A stretch of DNA of 64,000 nt from Polytrichum commune (GCA_950295325.1 OX485809.1:11656001-11720000), one strand, 5' to 3'. Shown: positions 1-11,691, numbered from the stretch's first letter. Translations and numbers: made by a program. Notes: a model not told the origin generated them from the letters alone.

Positions 1-2682
1 TCTCATGTACTCTGTCAGATCTTAATTATCCAAGGTAAGTCTCAGCTTCAAGACCTCCAACAACGATTTCACCCCATTCTCATCCAATTCTCCGCCTTTT
101 GCTTTCCGCTTCATCAATTACTTCAATCCCAAATGCTACCACCATAACCTCCGTCATAACCTCCATTTACCAGATGCATTCCTACCTGCTCAATCCGCAG
201 AATGTAATCACCTTGACCTGTGCAACATCTCAATTCCCCTGCAAAACCATCGCTCGATTTCACAGATGGTGTACAAAGACGTGTAAGGCAAGGGTTGCAG
301 AGCTGGGAGGAGGCAAGTCATCACCAAACTGTTGAAGTACATGTCCACTTGCGCCCACAGTAACAACAATCCTAGTACATCCATCTCCTCTCCACACAAA
401 CACTCTCGTGACCAGAACCTCTCCCCGCTCCAAACTACCCTACGTTAGAAACCCCATCGCCATAACCTAAACCCTAAAAGCCGACGTTGAACTATTCCAC
501 ATACGATGAATTCTCCCTATTCCACCTACGAAACAGGTACACGGAATCGCCTGGTGATCCACATCCAGAATGAAACAGGTTAGTTTCTGTATGATTGGAA
601 TTTCTCGTCACCCTCGGAACCCCATTGCGAACCTTAAACCCTAAAACTACTGTTACATTTCTCACAGATGAAGAATTCTACCACCGTGGTATAGGGAACT
701 GAAGTAGAGAAAATTTGCCCGGAATCGCGCATTCAGCAGGGAAAAAAACGCTTTGAGATTGTGCAGATCACGGAAGAGAGGGAAAGAAATTGATGTGACA
801 AGATTTGAAAATCAAGTGCGATGCAGCTGCGACGCGATGGATGCAATGCGAGTGACGAGGACCTCTTCTGCTTGAGCTTCGTCCCTAAAGTGGAACTCTG
901 AGTGAGTCAGAGGCCAAATCCTTTTCCAGGGACTCATTATTTTCATCGCCACTCTAAGGTATGCGGGTGTTATTCGGTTACTCTTCTTAATCGGATACCT
1001 ATAGTGTGGTTGGTGTGTTATTAGGTGAGCATCAAAGAACAAACACCATAAAGATACATATTTGAAAGAGTATGGACTGGGTCTTCAACTTTTATTGGCT
1101 AATGTCTTGTTAGGGACAGAGACTATGTGATCACTTTTGGCCTTGGACATTGGTTCTTAAGAATGAACGTAGTGGGTGGATGAGAAAAATATCATTGGAT
1201 GAAATTATTTTGACTTTGTCACTTGCAGTTTGTGAAGACTAAAGATTGAGCACAAACAAAGTGACTGTGCAACTCCTTAAAGTTACACAATCGGTGGACT
1301 AATACAAAGATATTGGACCTTCATTTGATTGTCATAATGTTTGTGGGTAAGCTTATGTGAGGGTATCTCAAATATATGGATATTTTATTTCCTATTCTCT
1401 ATTTAACCTTGTGACTTTTTCTTTTCTTATTCCTTTCTTCCATTTTTTTCTTGTGAAGATTTTTATTAAATTATTTTGAGAGCTTTTTTACCTAGAGTCG
1501 ACTTGGTATCTCTTTTCTAGTGCATATTCTACTTGTTTTCTTTTAATAACTATTCATTCTTTTGAGATATTATTCAAAATTCACAAGGTCGTTACTTGAA
1601 ACCATCTTTTATGCCACTTATTTATTGCCTATGTCCCAAACTTGGGATAAAGGCATTGACGGAACACCACTTGAGCAGGTATAGGCATTGAAGAATGGAA
1701 TGTAGGGTGAATGTAAAAGAGTTAAGTAGAATAGAGGGTGAAATACATACTAAAGGATACAAGCATTGATAGGACAAAGCCGCTCATAGTGAACCTACTT
1801 GTTAACTACTCCACACTAAAAAAATAGACACGATTGGAAGAACATGTATATTTAGTTAAGGAATCAATAAACATGCACTTCCAATAACCACGGCTAAATA
1901 TAATAACAAATAAATACAAGTGTGGCATGTGCACCAATTGGAAGTTTTTGGTTACCATAGTGTAATAAGATTATAATATCTAGTGCAAAATAAATTATGA
2001 GAAATTTTGGACTTGTATTAAAATGACCTTGATTCCTTTAGAAAATAAACCATATATAAAATCACCATTGTCACAAATTGCTTGTATTTACACTTGCTCT
2101 TCAAAATAGCTTGTTCTAAGTATGGATATGATACCATAGACCAAGTAAAAAGTTGATGTTAGTACTTCTTGGGGGTTGTCATGTCCCCCTTTAAATACAC
2201 TCCCATGGCTTTTAGGGTTATATATACATGGAGAAACTCATGACACCAGTGACAAATATCTAATCTATTTCTAAAAATGGTTTTTGGCAAACGCAAATTC
2301 CTTGAAATGCATAACCATTCACTCATACAAGAGCAAAAGGATTATCAAAACTCATCACTATTTTTCTATTTGTGGAGGCTTGGTATTCTTTCATAATTTT
2401 CATATTTTGTTTGTGAATTCATTAGTCATACATGATGAGCCATGGGATTTCCTCTCATTGCTTATCAGGTCCATAAATTTTCATGATGTTTTTTAATTCA
2501 TAATTTTTTGGCATTTGTGGAAATAATAGAATAAATGTTGAACTTGCTCATGTACTACACCATTTATGGTATTTAGTGTCAAAATGCGTAATCATGTCAC
2601 TTACCATGTTTTGAAGTGTATCCTAGATTACACTAATGATCGATAATTGTCACCTCATGACATTTGGTGTTCAAGTGCGTTA
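1..2682. other. Intergenic region, no supported gene
   Basis: No open frame here looks like a known protein, and composition is AT-rich with scattered stop codons. A segment near 955-985 (ctaaggtatgcgggtgttat) resembles one near 40685-40710, so part of the region is repeated. A splice-consistent micro-ORF (506-578 joined to 668-702) can be drawn but is not convincing. The right part (about 2560-2680) contains fragments of the TTTAGTGT repeat seen elsewhere in the window. Confidence 0.5.
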
Positions 2683-3459
2683 TTGTTCTCCCTTTTTAGT
2701 ATGACATGTTTGGGAAACACAATAAAAGTCATATTATCAAGGTGTCGTCTTCTCATTAATATGACAAATGACATAAAATTGTTGTACTATTGAGGGAGTA
2801 CAAAAACATAAGTAATACGAGCTTAGAAATATATACAACGAGTTTAAGCAACATAGATGGTATGAGCTAATAACTTATAACTCCAAACAAATACAAATAA
2901 CCTCAAGAACTCTTGAAATAGGAGTCCAAAGATCTCTGGTGTTGCCTACCCAAGTTGGCAACTATATCCTTATTTAAATCCCCTACTAACTTTTGAAAAC
3001 TAATCATTTCGTTAACACCAAAATATAAAGAGGTCTCTAATAAGAAACTAGACAACAATGATGCATGATGTTTAGCATCAAGATATTGGTGATACTACAT
3101 CACCTGTGTGCAAGGCAACATATTAGGTAGGAGGCCACTCTAACCCTAACCCTAACCATGTCCATTCTTTCCTCGTAACCCTAATTATCATTAAGTTCCC
3201 AATGATAAGTGAAGTTCCCAAGTAGTTTCCAAGTGAAGAAGGATGTAATTTGGATATACACAGCATAGATGAAAAGAATTTTAACATTAACTACCTCTTC
3301 AATATGACAACACGGAGATTTCTAAATGTCGCATTATCGAGTGTCGTAGTTGTATAAAAAGAGGGAGTTTTGAACCTTATAAAAAGGTTGGTCGCGCAAA
3401 AATGCATCATAATATCGAGGGCGTTGTATAAAGGGGTGTCATATTAACGAGGTTAGGGT
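2683..3459 (+). mobile_element. Internally deleted pogo/Tigger-type element, copy A
   Basis: The 777-bp element is flanked by TA on both sides (2681-2682 and 3460-3461). Its left end (TTGTTCTCCCTTTTTAGTATGACA) and right end (CATATTAACGAGGTTAGGGT) match those of the 2.3-kb copy at 14265-16564. Homology runs from the left end to the 'gatgcatgatgtttag' stretch near 3060. It then jumps to 'caagatattggtgatact', which in the large copy lies about 1.6 kb further on. The transposase region is therefore missing. It abuts the next element at 3462. Confidence 0.75.
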
Positions 3460-3461
3460 TA

Positions 3462-3977
3462 TGCCCCCTCCCCACTTGACATTAGCTAAGCCTAAAAGTG
3501 GGTTCTTAAAAATAAGTGTTCACACTATCGACATAATCTAGTGCCGAGCCTAGTTGGCAAATGATGTGGCATGGCTTAAAAGTGGAGGTTTTAAGCTTAA
3601 AACTACCGACCCTCCCATCGAAACCTAGACATGAGGCAAGAATGTAGGACCTCTAAAAGTGTTGCCTCCCGCTCTTGTGATGATTGGTTGCTTTTAGTCT
3701 TAGCTATGAGGGCACGAGGAGCTCCATTAACAAAAACCGATGGTAAGTATTAAGGTATTTAGGGATGGGACAAAAACTATCCAACATTCATTGGCTGGTA
3801 GATAAAGCAATGAACATGTGTGAAAGCTACTTAACTAAAACCTACTTGGAAATCTCCGGAGCAAGTTCTTGTAGGTGCATTGGGATGGCTGGACGTGTCC
3901 GCTATAACCGAGGGAGCTTTTACCCGGGTTTTAGGGAAGTCTTTGGTTATTTGCTAATGTCAAGTGGGGAGGGGGCA
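3462..3977 (+). mobile_element. PIF/Harbinger-like MITE (TGCCCCCTCCCC ends), copy 1
   Basis: The 516-bp element has terminal inverted repeats of about 26 bp: TGCCCCCTCCCCACTTGACA at the left, with its exact reverse complement ending at 3977. It is flanked by TTA on both sides (3459-3461 and 3978-3980). A TTA duplication is typical of PIF/Harbinger elements. No transposase is present. A diverged inverted copy lies at 34724-35247. The left TTA overlaps the TA that bounds the pogo-type copy A, so the two insertions are directly adjacent. Confidence 0.75.
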
Positions 3978-4048
3978 TTAGATTGTTAACTAAAACAACT
4001 TGGGCAAGAGTCCGGTCAATAGTGTTATGAAGGTGCATGGTTGTGTCA

Positions 4049-4121
4049 CATGGGACGGCCTTTGGACACTTCTTTTGGGTTGTCACAATTTCATGGTCGC
4101 GGCTGGTGGCCCATGTAACTG
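4049..4121 (+). repeat. Right-end fragment of the GGGCCACTTCACAC MITE family
   Basis: This stretch (gggacggcctttggacactt, then the tttcatggtcgcggct segment) matches the right end of the complete MITE at 10623-11126, diverging in the last bases of the terminal repeat. It ends about 60 bp before the IFT20 start codon, so it lies in the proximal promoter or 5' leader of that gene. It is diverged and therefore an old insertion. Confidence 0.6.
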
Positions 4122-4179
4122 ACTGTTTTATTCCACACAGCAGGAAGGCGTGCGCGGGATGATCAGAAGGTGACGAGCT

Positions 4180-6936
4180 ATGGCGGAGGATCGTCCTGGC
4201 CACGAAGACGGGCCATCGCTGCTGCTGGACCACGCAGGTCGGCTGCGCTTGCTGCCCCCGGACACATACGATCGTTGCCGCCTGGTGGCCCACTCTTGCA
4301 CCACCTTCCAGTCCAAGCTTCACCACTTTCAGAGTGTAAGTTACGCGTTGCGTTATTTGCCTTCGCTTATCCACGACCATGTCAATTCCTCTTGTTCGGA
4401 TCGTTGAGGTGAGAATTATCGTCACCTATTGATCGATCTGCAGCCCTTGCTTCATTTGCACTCATCAATTCCAGGATGTATGTGCAATTTGCCTTGGCCA
4501 TGGCCAACTCATCCGCAATGATGTGAATTCCTCTGTCCTTCGGATCTTTGTGTATGTATAATTACCTCCATTTGCCGATCGATACGTAGCCCTTATCGTT
4601 TTTGGAATGTATGTTAGTGCTATTTTGCCTCGGCCATGGCCGACTCAGCTGCGATGATGCGAATAGCTCTTGCCAGAGAAGTTGTTCGGATTGTTGACCA
4701 TAGCATTACCTTCATCTTCCTATCGGTCTGCAACCCTTGCTTCGTGTACCCTCATCATTTCCAGAGTATATGTGCTATTCGACTTGGCCTTGCTCGACTC
4801 ACTGCTATGTGAATGCCTCTCGCGGATCGTTGAGTATAGCATTACCTTCATCTATCGTTCGATCTGTAGCCCGTGCCTCGTGTGTACATATCATTTACGG
4901 AATGCACGTGTTCTTTGAATCGGTCATGGCCAACTCACCTGCGATGTGGATGACTCTTGCCAATTTTTTTGTTCCGATCGTTGAGTGTAGAATTACCTTA
5001 AGCCCTTGCTTCATGTGCACTCATCATTCATGGAATGTATGACTATGAGGCACGTACATTATTTATGGATGCTATAATGACGTTGCCTAAAGTGCATCTG
5101 CTCGTGAGCCAATAGCACGATTGTGAGATTCAATTGTGGTTCTTGGAATGCTTCATGTTAATGTGTGCCTACGCTCGTCTCGTGCCACGGATCCTGTCTA
5201 CATTTTAGGTTGCCACCTTGAGTGGAAGTAGAGGTCATTCTCACTCCTTGGTTGTAAATGCATCATGTGCAAATCAGTGTGGCAATGGTAGATGATCCTC
5301 GGTGCTTCCGAATTTGGTCAGTGATGTTTTTTGCTCTTTTGCAGTCTACATTTTTTTATGTCACTCTGGTATTTCTTTTGCCATGTGGAAATTCAAGCCC
5401 TAACTCCTCCAACATTTTCCAGCATTTTCCATATGGAATGCGGATTGGTCTGACATTATTGTTCTCACTTGGGAAGTCTCTTAGATGACTTTGCCCTTGG
5501 TGTATCTGCTCTATGGAAAGCTGGACGGTTGTAAGCTTCTTGCCTTCTCACCTGTAATGCTTTATCCATTGCGTCTGAATGTTCTTCCCATGCAATACAC
5601 CATGCCCCTGTATACGCTTAAACCAGTAGAGCATGTAGGTCAATCGAGAAATCTCAGGCCTTCTTGGTCATAAACGCATGGAGTGCAAATCAATATGGCA
5701 ATGGTAGATGGTTGTCAACATTTCCAAGACAGCCACACTGTTTGCGTTGCAAGTTGGGCTGCAATGAAGTTACAGTGGTTGATTTGCATACAACAATATT
5801 AATTTATTTCCACTGTTGATGCATGCGAGGAGGTGGTGTTCGAGTTTGAATGAAGAGCAACCTATTTTGGCACCTCTGAGCATAGAATGTTCTTCATTCA
5901 AACCTCCACACTACCTCCAAGGATGCACTGCAAACCTACCAAACATGGAAGGTGTTGTATGCAAAAAAAACCAACTCCAACCAAAAGTCATGTTGAATGT
6001 CTACATTTTTGGACTGATTGCTTATGGCTTCGCCATAATTCAAACCCTCCTTAATGTCTTCCAAAGCAAATTTGCTTGTGTTGAACATTCTTGAGAGTCT
6101 GCACTTCAGTGGCCTGAAGTTCCTTGACCTTTCTGTGGCCCTGTTTGGTGTGGCGGCAGTTGGTTAAGCAATTGCTGGATCAGGTGAGTGAAAAAGCGCA
6201 GCAGATAGAGACTGCTAAACTCTCTGCTGTTGGAATGCGCAACTTGGTGTCTGCAGAGATTGAAACAAGGTCTGAAAAGCTACGAGATCAAAGAAGCTTG
6301 ATTGCTTACAAAGAAGAGCAACTGGAGGTACAAATTCCTGAAGCTGCAACATATGAATTTTCTTCTCCGTGAATTGGGTTATTCTCTCTTGTGCCATCCA
6401 TGTGTGCTCATTAATGTAGATGAACTTAGAAATTCTTGTGTGTTATATCCTCGTCAGCAATCCTCAATGCATGGAGGCCACTCTTTGTATATGCTCCACT
6501 CTCAGCAAATGACAGGGTTCAACATGCACCCGACAACTAGGTTGTGGCAGTCAACCAAGTTGATCAAATACCGTGATGTCTTCTGCACCATGCTGTAATT
6601 GTTTTGGATTTTTTATAATTTGTCTAGAGATTCATGCATGCCCTGGGGTGGCGACTTTCCCCTGTAAATCAGTTGTTTCCCCTTTACACTCTTTTCGAAG
6701 TAATTTTCCTCAAGCAGGGGTCATTATCCTCCTCTGATCAACTATCAAGCATTGAGAAGTCCTTTGTTCGAAGGTTGGTGTTCTGCGACATAAGGACATC
6801 AACTGAAAAATCACTCTCTCCTTTAATTTGTGTTTCGAGGCAGAGGCTAAATGTTGAGTACGAATCACTGCTGGTGGTGAAGCAAGAGCAAGAAATCACT
6901 ATTGCTCGTCTGTCAAATTCAAGCCTGCAAGTTTGA
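4180..6936 (+). CDS. IFT20: Intraflagellar transport protein 20 (IFT20), three exons
   Basis: Coding exons are 4180-4335, 6160-6327 and 6844-6936 (stop TGA 6934-6936), giving 138 residues; the animal protein is about 132. Both introns are GT-AG and phase 0, with donors gtaagt and gtacaa and acceptors gcggcag and gaggcag. An in-frame TGA nine bases upstream supports the ATG at 4180. The N-terminal third carries the family pattern LRLLPPDTYDRC. It is followed by a coiled coil with AVGMRNL (residues 75-81) and a C-terminal VEYESLLVVKQEQE segment. By recalled alignment, spacing from the FQ pair to AVGMRNL equals that in the animal family, so no exon is missing. IFT20 is a small IFT-B subunit that shuttles between Golgi and cilium. 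In plants it is kept only where sperm are flagellated. Intron 1 (1824 bp) holds a degenerate tandem array. A MITE fragment lies just upstream. Confidence 0.93.
4365..5042 (+). repeat. Degenerate tandem array in IFT20 intron 1
   Basis: About four and a half diverged copies of a unit of roughly 140-150 bp. Each copy has a CGGATCGTTG-like anchor (near 4397, 4537, 4686, 4824 and 4976). This is followed by 'gcccttgcttcatgtgcact', a 'catcatttccaggaatgtatg' segment and 'ggccatggccaactca'. The rest of the intron (5043-6159) shows no array and no supported coding sequence. Confidence 0.7.
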
Positions 6937-7460
6937 GGTTTGTATATCTGGTCCTCCAAAGATTAAAAGGAACCAGCCAGTTGAAGACACTAAAGTCGCA
7001 TTACTTGATGGAAGGCAGGCAAGCAGTCAAAACATTACTTTTCAACAAAGATTCTGATAAAATTTTGATACAAATAATCTGGCTGGGAGAGTCAACTCAG
7101 GTGGTTCTATTGTTACTTTGTCTTAAATACATTCTGCATTTTCAAGATTATGCATAAGGTGTACAGTGCATGGTTGATATCTGAAACTTTTATGAAGCAA
7201 ACTTGCTGACACACAATGACAGATCACATCCATACAGTTGAACTTTCTATTTCAGAGCATGAGCTACAAACAAGCATAGTAAGCATTTTGGAAGAATAGT
7301 TATCAATAAAATCTTGTATATCGTATGTACATCAACACTCTGATTACTTTATCCATCACTTTTTTGTGATTCAAACATATTAACATGGATGACAGTGAGG
7401 AGTCCACCTTTCGAAAAGAAGTAACCTTACTTAGAAGCTTGGTAAAACATGATCAAGAAA
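6937..7460 (+). other. 3' flank of IFT20 with coding-like segments
   Basis: Directly after the IFT20 stop, a shifted frame stays open through 6932-7017 and is lysine/proline-rich (GPPKIKRNQPVEDTK). A second segment, 7385-7462, reads MDDSEESTFRKEVTLLRSLV and ends at a possible donor (AAG|gtagaa). They could be alternative terminal exons, a decayed neighbouring gene or 3' UTR. I do not recognise a family, and no complete exon chain can be built with confidence. Confidence 0.25.
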
Positions 7461-8446
7461 AGGTAGAATGGGCTCCCACTCACGGCAGTGTATACGTACA
7501 CCACTGTTAATTTTATTTTGTTTTATGGGTGATAGAATACTGTAATTGAAAAACAAATGCGCTAAAGTCACAATATCTATTAATCATCAAAGTTGATTAA
7601 TAATTGAAAATCTTGTTTGGGAGAATGTTAAATTTTGTAACTCTATTCCAGGAATTGTAGAAAATATTTCCAATGATTTCTCCTTGAGGGATACACAGTT
7701 TGACAATTGAAATTTCATGTTTTGATTTGACTTAGTGATCCACTGGAAAAAATGTTCACCTCTTTGGAGGTTGCTATGAGCTTGAAGGGAGCTTAAATTG
7801 CATAGTAACACAAAATCCACTTTTCAAGCATCACTGTGGAGGAACCTTTGAGCATCACTCCCTGAAAATAGTCCCATGCATAACCTCTACATTAAACCCT
7901 AAACCGACAACTACTTCCAAAAAAACAACCAACTAGCTTTGAAAGACTTGGGATCTTGAACGGTTGTTTTCAAAGTCTCCCTTGTTGGTTGGGTTGAAGA
8001 GCTCATTGGGATACTGAAGATGATGTTGCAAGTTTGAAACATGAGCAAGGTTGATCCATGTCTTATGGATGCTTAAGTACAACAAAACCATTTCATATTC
8101 TCGTCCACAATCCATTGACAACATTGATGAAGTACTCAACAAATAACAACAAACATTATTCATGTATAATGTGTGTTTGCAAAACTTAGCCAAGGATGTG
8201 CAACTATGCCTCGATTAGCCAAGTCACTATTAATATGCACATGACAAGAATGTGGCCAATTTATGTGTGCTTGAAGTCCATTTAAAACTCCAAACTATTG
8301 TAGCTAAGCCACATAAGTCAAGGAACCACATAGGGTGCACATGCCTTGGTTGGTTCCTTGAGCATCAACAAACATTGAGTCTCTTTATATGATCAACTTC
8401 CGAAGATTACTGTCACTTTTGGTGGGTGTAGTACACTAGTCCTGTG
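7461..8446. other. Intergenic, nothing recognised
   Basis: AT-rich sequence without a plausible gene, clear inverted termini or tandem array. Short frames on both strands lack recognisable motifs. Confidence 0.4.
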
Positions 8447-8700
8447 ATTAAGGCACCACGGGCCTTGGCTTGGTGGTTAGGGCTCATGACCCCCAATGAG
8501 GAGGTTGTGGGTTCTATTCCCCATGCAGGTGTGGTGCTCACCACCTTAGTCCACCCAACTATGATGGGGGGTCCTTGGACCTTGTTGTATGGGTACCTCA
8601 AAGCCCTTTGGGGGGATACCATGTCCGGTATCTTCAAGGCACTGGTGGCTAGTTAGGAACTAGTGTGGTGTGTCACCATAGTGCCCATCCTCGAAAGGGG
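8447..8700 (+). mobile_element. tRNA-derived SINE-like unit
   Basis: The head resembles a tRNA-type internal RNA polymerase III promoter. An A-box-like TTGGCTTGGTGGTTAGGG lies at about 8465-8482. It is followed about 30 bp later by a B-box-like GGGTTCTATTCCCC (8509-8522), close to the GGTTCNANNCC consensus. The arrangement resembles plant Au-type SINEs. The body (to about 8640-8700) is not tRNA-like. The 3' boundary and any target duplication are unclear. Confidence 0.5.
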
Positions 8701-8966
8701 AGAGTAGTATTGCCCCAATGTCCCCTTGTCCAGTGGGCATCGGGTCATTGACATTACGAACGGACACTTTATTCACGCTAGCCCCTTGAAAGGGACTGGA
8801 GTTTCTATCTATCCTATGATTAGAGTGACCCACATTATTCACCATCGACCAAGAGTAATTGTCTCGCAATCACTGGGTGGAAAGTAGAGAGGATGTCATA
8901 TGACACCTAGTGCTACATGACAAGTCATGAAGACCACTATAATTGACATGACACATCATTTTCAAT

Positions 8967-8998
8967 ACCACACTAAATCATATGTTTAGTGTGGTTCA
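8967..8998. repeat. Short palindrome of the CACTAAATATTTAGTG class
   Basis: An isolated near-perfect palindrome (accacactaaatcatatgtttagtgtggt). Equivalent motifs form the ends of the elements at 50267-50593 and 60517-60840, so this is probably a solo or remnant terminus. Confidence 0.55.
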
Positions 8999-9352
8999 AA
9001 CAAATAGGGAGAAAATTGGCAACTAACTGACAATTTAGATACTTTTTGAGACACATGTCATAACTTACCCAATGTAGATGTGTCCTATTTAGTTGTTTTT
9101 TTTTTTTTTTTTTTTGTAAAAACTTCACATTTGAGTGATGAATAATTGGGTGTGGATCTACAAATGGGCATCGAAAAAACATATGTTGAAAAGAGATTGG
9201 ACTAAGTGCTCAAAATTCACTAAGCATACTAGAATCTATAATTGTGGGACCCATATGATCATTTAATAACTTAGAGAATCTTCACTTTGATAATGAGTAA
9301 GATTTTCATATGAGCTCCGAAAATTACGAGGAAAGTGACAATAGCCACCTAT

Positions 9353-10091
9353 GATCGGGGAGAACCGACGGCTAGTTCATTATCATCCGATGGATTTCCC
9401 CTCATGGCCGGTCCAAATTTCCAACCATCGGATGGAAATCTGGCTGTAATTTCAATCCTCCGGCAATTAGCCGATGGATCATAAAATGTCCCGGAAATGT
9501 AGCCGCTTCTTCTTGTGAGTTACTGAATTTGAGCCGGAAGAAGTATTCAAATTTCAAATATTGGCCGATACCCGTGTCTACATCTAACTTAGAAAGTATG
9601 ATGCGTGTTGCTATAGAAGGCCCAGACAATGATTTTGATGACATTCTAACAAGTGCTCTAGATCTTTGGAAGGATGCTACTAAGTTTCGCTATTTGTATA
9701 GCAATCTAGAGCGCTATTTGTCTGGGGCATCTGATGATGCACTTGAGGGAGTACCCTAAACCTTAAACTTTTTGAATTATGCAACCTTTCCATGACCAAA
9801 TCCAATTGCTTCTATGAAGAATTGGGGGACCCTTGGCCTTCAAGCGGTGAAGGCATTGCTAGGTTCAATTCCTGCCAAGGATATTAACTCTTCAAATTTA
9901 AAGTTTTGAACATGCCTTTCTTTTCACTTATTCAAGATTTTGTACTAAGAAATGATTTCTAATAACTTTTCATACATTTTTTAAACAATTAGTGCGGATA
10001 TGAATACCATTTAATCGGATATTGGCCAATGAAAATATGAAAATATAGGCAATTAGCCACTAAGGCTTCAAATACTTCCCGAACTCTGATA
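9353..10091 (+). repeat. Interspersed repeat with a conserved ORF fragment, copy 1
   Basis: Begins with gatcggggagaaccgacg and ends near gaactctgat. It is closely similar to 19343-20202, apart from block differences at 9563-9628 and the absence of about 90 bp present in copy 2 (near 20078-20168). It contains an open frame (9529-9759, 76 codons). The last 43 codons of that frame (DDILTSALDLWKDATKFRYL onward) are also the best conserved part between copies. The protein is unrecognised; it may be a captured host-gene fragment or part of an unknown element. Confidence 0.55.
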
Positions 10092-10369
10092 GCCACAGAT
10101 CGGATTTGCTAATCATCTCACACTATTTGTGTGTCTCATATCCTATGAGAAGTGAGTGTAGAGAGGAAAGTGCATGTTTAAGACCCACTAACCCTTTGTC
10201 AGGCTCATGATTCCACAAACTTGCAGCCAATGAAACGTGACTCTGATTTTCTAGATCCCAGTTGAGAGACTTTTTGGCGAGCCAAATTAAATGAATGTCC
10301 AGTGGATAAGTTGGTAAGGCTTATTTCAAAATGGTAGCCTGACATCCTGTGAGATCATATTTGGTGCAA

Positions 10370-10590
10370 TGATTGGGGAGAACCGGCAGTTACTTACAAA
10401 TGAACCGGTTGAAGTTCAAGACTGCAGGAAAATTACCGATCATTCTAGAGAAATTTATAGAATACACCCCAATTTAATAAAGGAAAACCGGAGGATGTCA
10501 ACAAGTAACTGGTTGGACTAGCAAACACTAGGATCTCAACCGATTATGCATGCCCAAAGATCTTCTGGATCACTCATTTGGTGGCCAATA
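10370..10590 (+). repeat. Diverged relative of the gggagaaccgg repeat
   Basis: Starts with gattggggagaaccggcag, like copy 1 at 9353, and continues with a segment (aaaaccggaggatgtcaaca) that recurs at about 18880-18900 (aaaaccggaagatgtccaca). This suggests a mosaic of the same repeat family. No coding content. Confidence 0.4.
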
Positions 10591-10622
10591 TGCAGTGAAA
10601 GCTTTTTAACATTTCATAGTAA

Positions 10623-11126
10623 GGGCCACTTCACACACGAGACTGAGAGCCCGTGACCATTACACTTCAAGCACTCTCATTGGTGGAACAGGCAGAGCCA
10701 ATCCAAGTTTGCTTCACACTACGCTTGAGGGACCAAAGGAGTATGTGAATGCAAGATGGATGTCAAGTCTGCATGGATTCCTACATGGCATCGACCGGAT
10801 CATGTTTCATGGTCACTCGGACTATTTCCAAAAACCACCTCTTGGAGGTAGGCCTAACACAAAACCAGGAGATCATGGCACTCTGAACGCTCACAACCGC
10901 TGATTTTTTCTATTTTATCATGTGTGAGGACCTACAGAAATAGGAATTCATTGAAATTGCATTTGGTTGAGGGCCCGGTCACATATTGCTTCACACTACA
11001 CTCGAGGATCCGTGACCACACTACATGATTTGGGAGGTGTGTTGGGACGGCCTTTGGGCACTTTCTTTTCTTTTGGGCTCTCACAATCTCATGGTCACAG
11101 CTCTTGGCTCGTGTGTGAAGTGGCCC
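10623..11126 (+). mobile_element. PIF/Harbinger-like MITE, GGGCCACTTCACAC family, complete copy
   Basis: The 504-bp element starts GGGCCACTTCACACACGAG and ends with the exact reverse complement of that sequence. It is flanked by TAA on both sides (10620-10622 and 11127-11129). The 3-bp TNA duplication and GGG terminus fit PIF/Harbinger. There is no transposase; the 64-codon frame inside is incidental. Relatives in the window lie at 4049-4121, 12619-13129, 35557-39305 (split) and 39309-39898. Confidence 0.82.
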
Positions 11127-11233
11127 TAAGTTAGCCTTGACACGTCTTCACAGAATTCCCTCCATCTCAAGTAGATAATCACCTTACCAATGCTGCAAGA
11201 AAACCTTTGTGAGTTGATGCTGCCAATAGTACG

Positions 11234-11264
11234 AACCACACTAAATCGGATGTTTAGTGTAGTG
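11234..11264. repeat. Short palindrome of the CACTAAATATTTAGTG class
   Basis: aaccacactaaatcggatgt followed by ttagtgtagtg forms a palindrome like those at 8967, 14046, 18629 and 34601. Confidence 0.5.
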
Positions 11265-11691
11265 AGATTGGGGTGCTTAATCCCATGCACACACTTAGGC
11301 CAGTCGTTGCGTCCGTCTCTTGGCATCAACTAGAGTCTCTCTTGATAGGGGAAGTTCATCTCTTTCCAAAACATGTTACTATTGGTACGTCTTTTTCGTC
11401 CTCCTCACAATAACCTCATTAGATGCGAAATGTATTGCAGCTCCGCCCGTTCCCTTCACTACATAAAAAGATAGACAAACAATCCTATCAAGATGGAAAC
11501 TCTCCCATTGTCATGGACCAACCGACCGTTGCTCCTAACCTGAGCATGCTAAAGGCCTTGGGCTTTACACATCACACATCCCGCAGACACCTCATGAGTT
11601 ATGGATGCCCCAAAGTCCAATACCTAGGAGCTACCAACGTCCTTCGAATTGCCCGGCACGAGGAGGAGTAGCGTCTCTCACGTGGCTCACT

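Noticed and set aside
506-702. Two-exon micro-ORF (506-578 + 668-702) with GT-AG borders
   Set aside because: Only 35 codons, no recognisable motif; such chains arise by chance.
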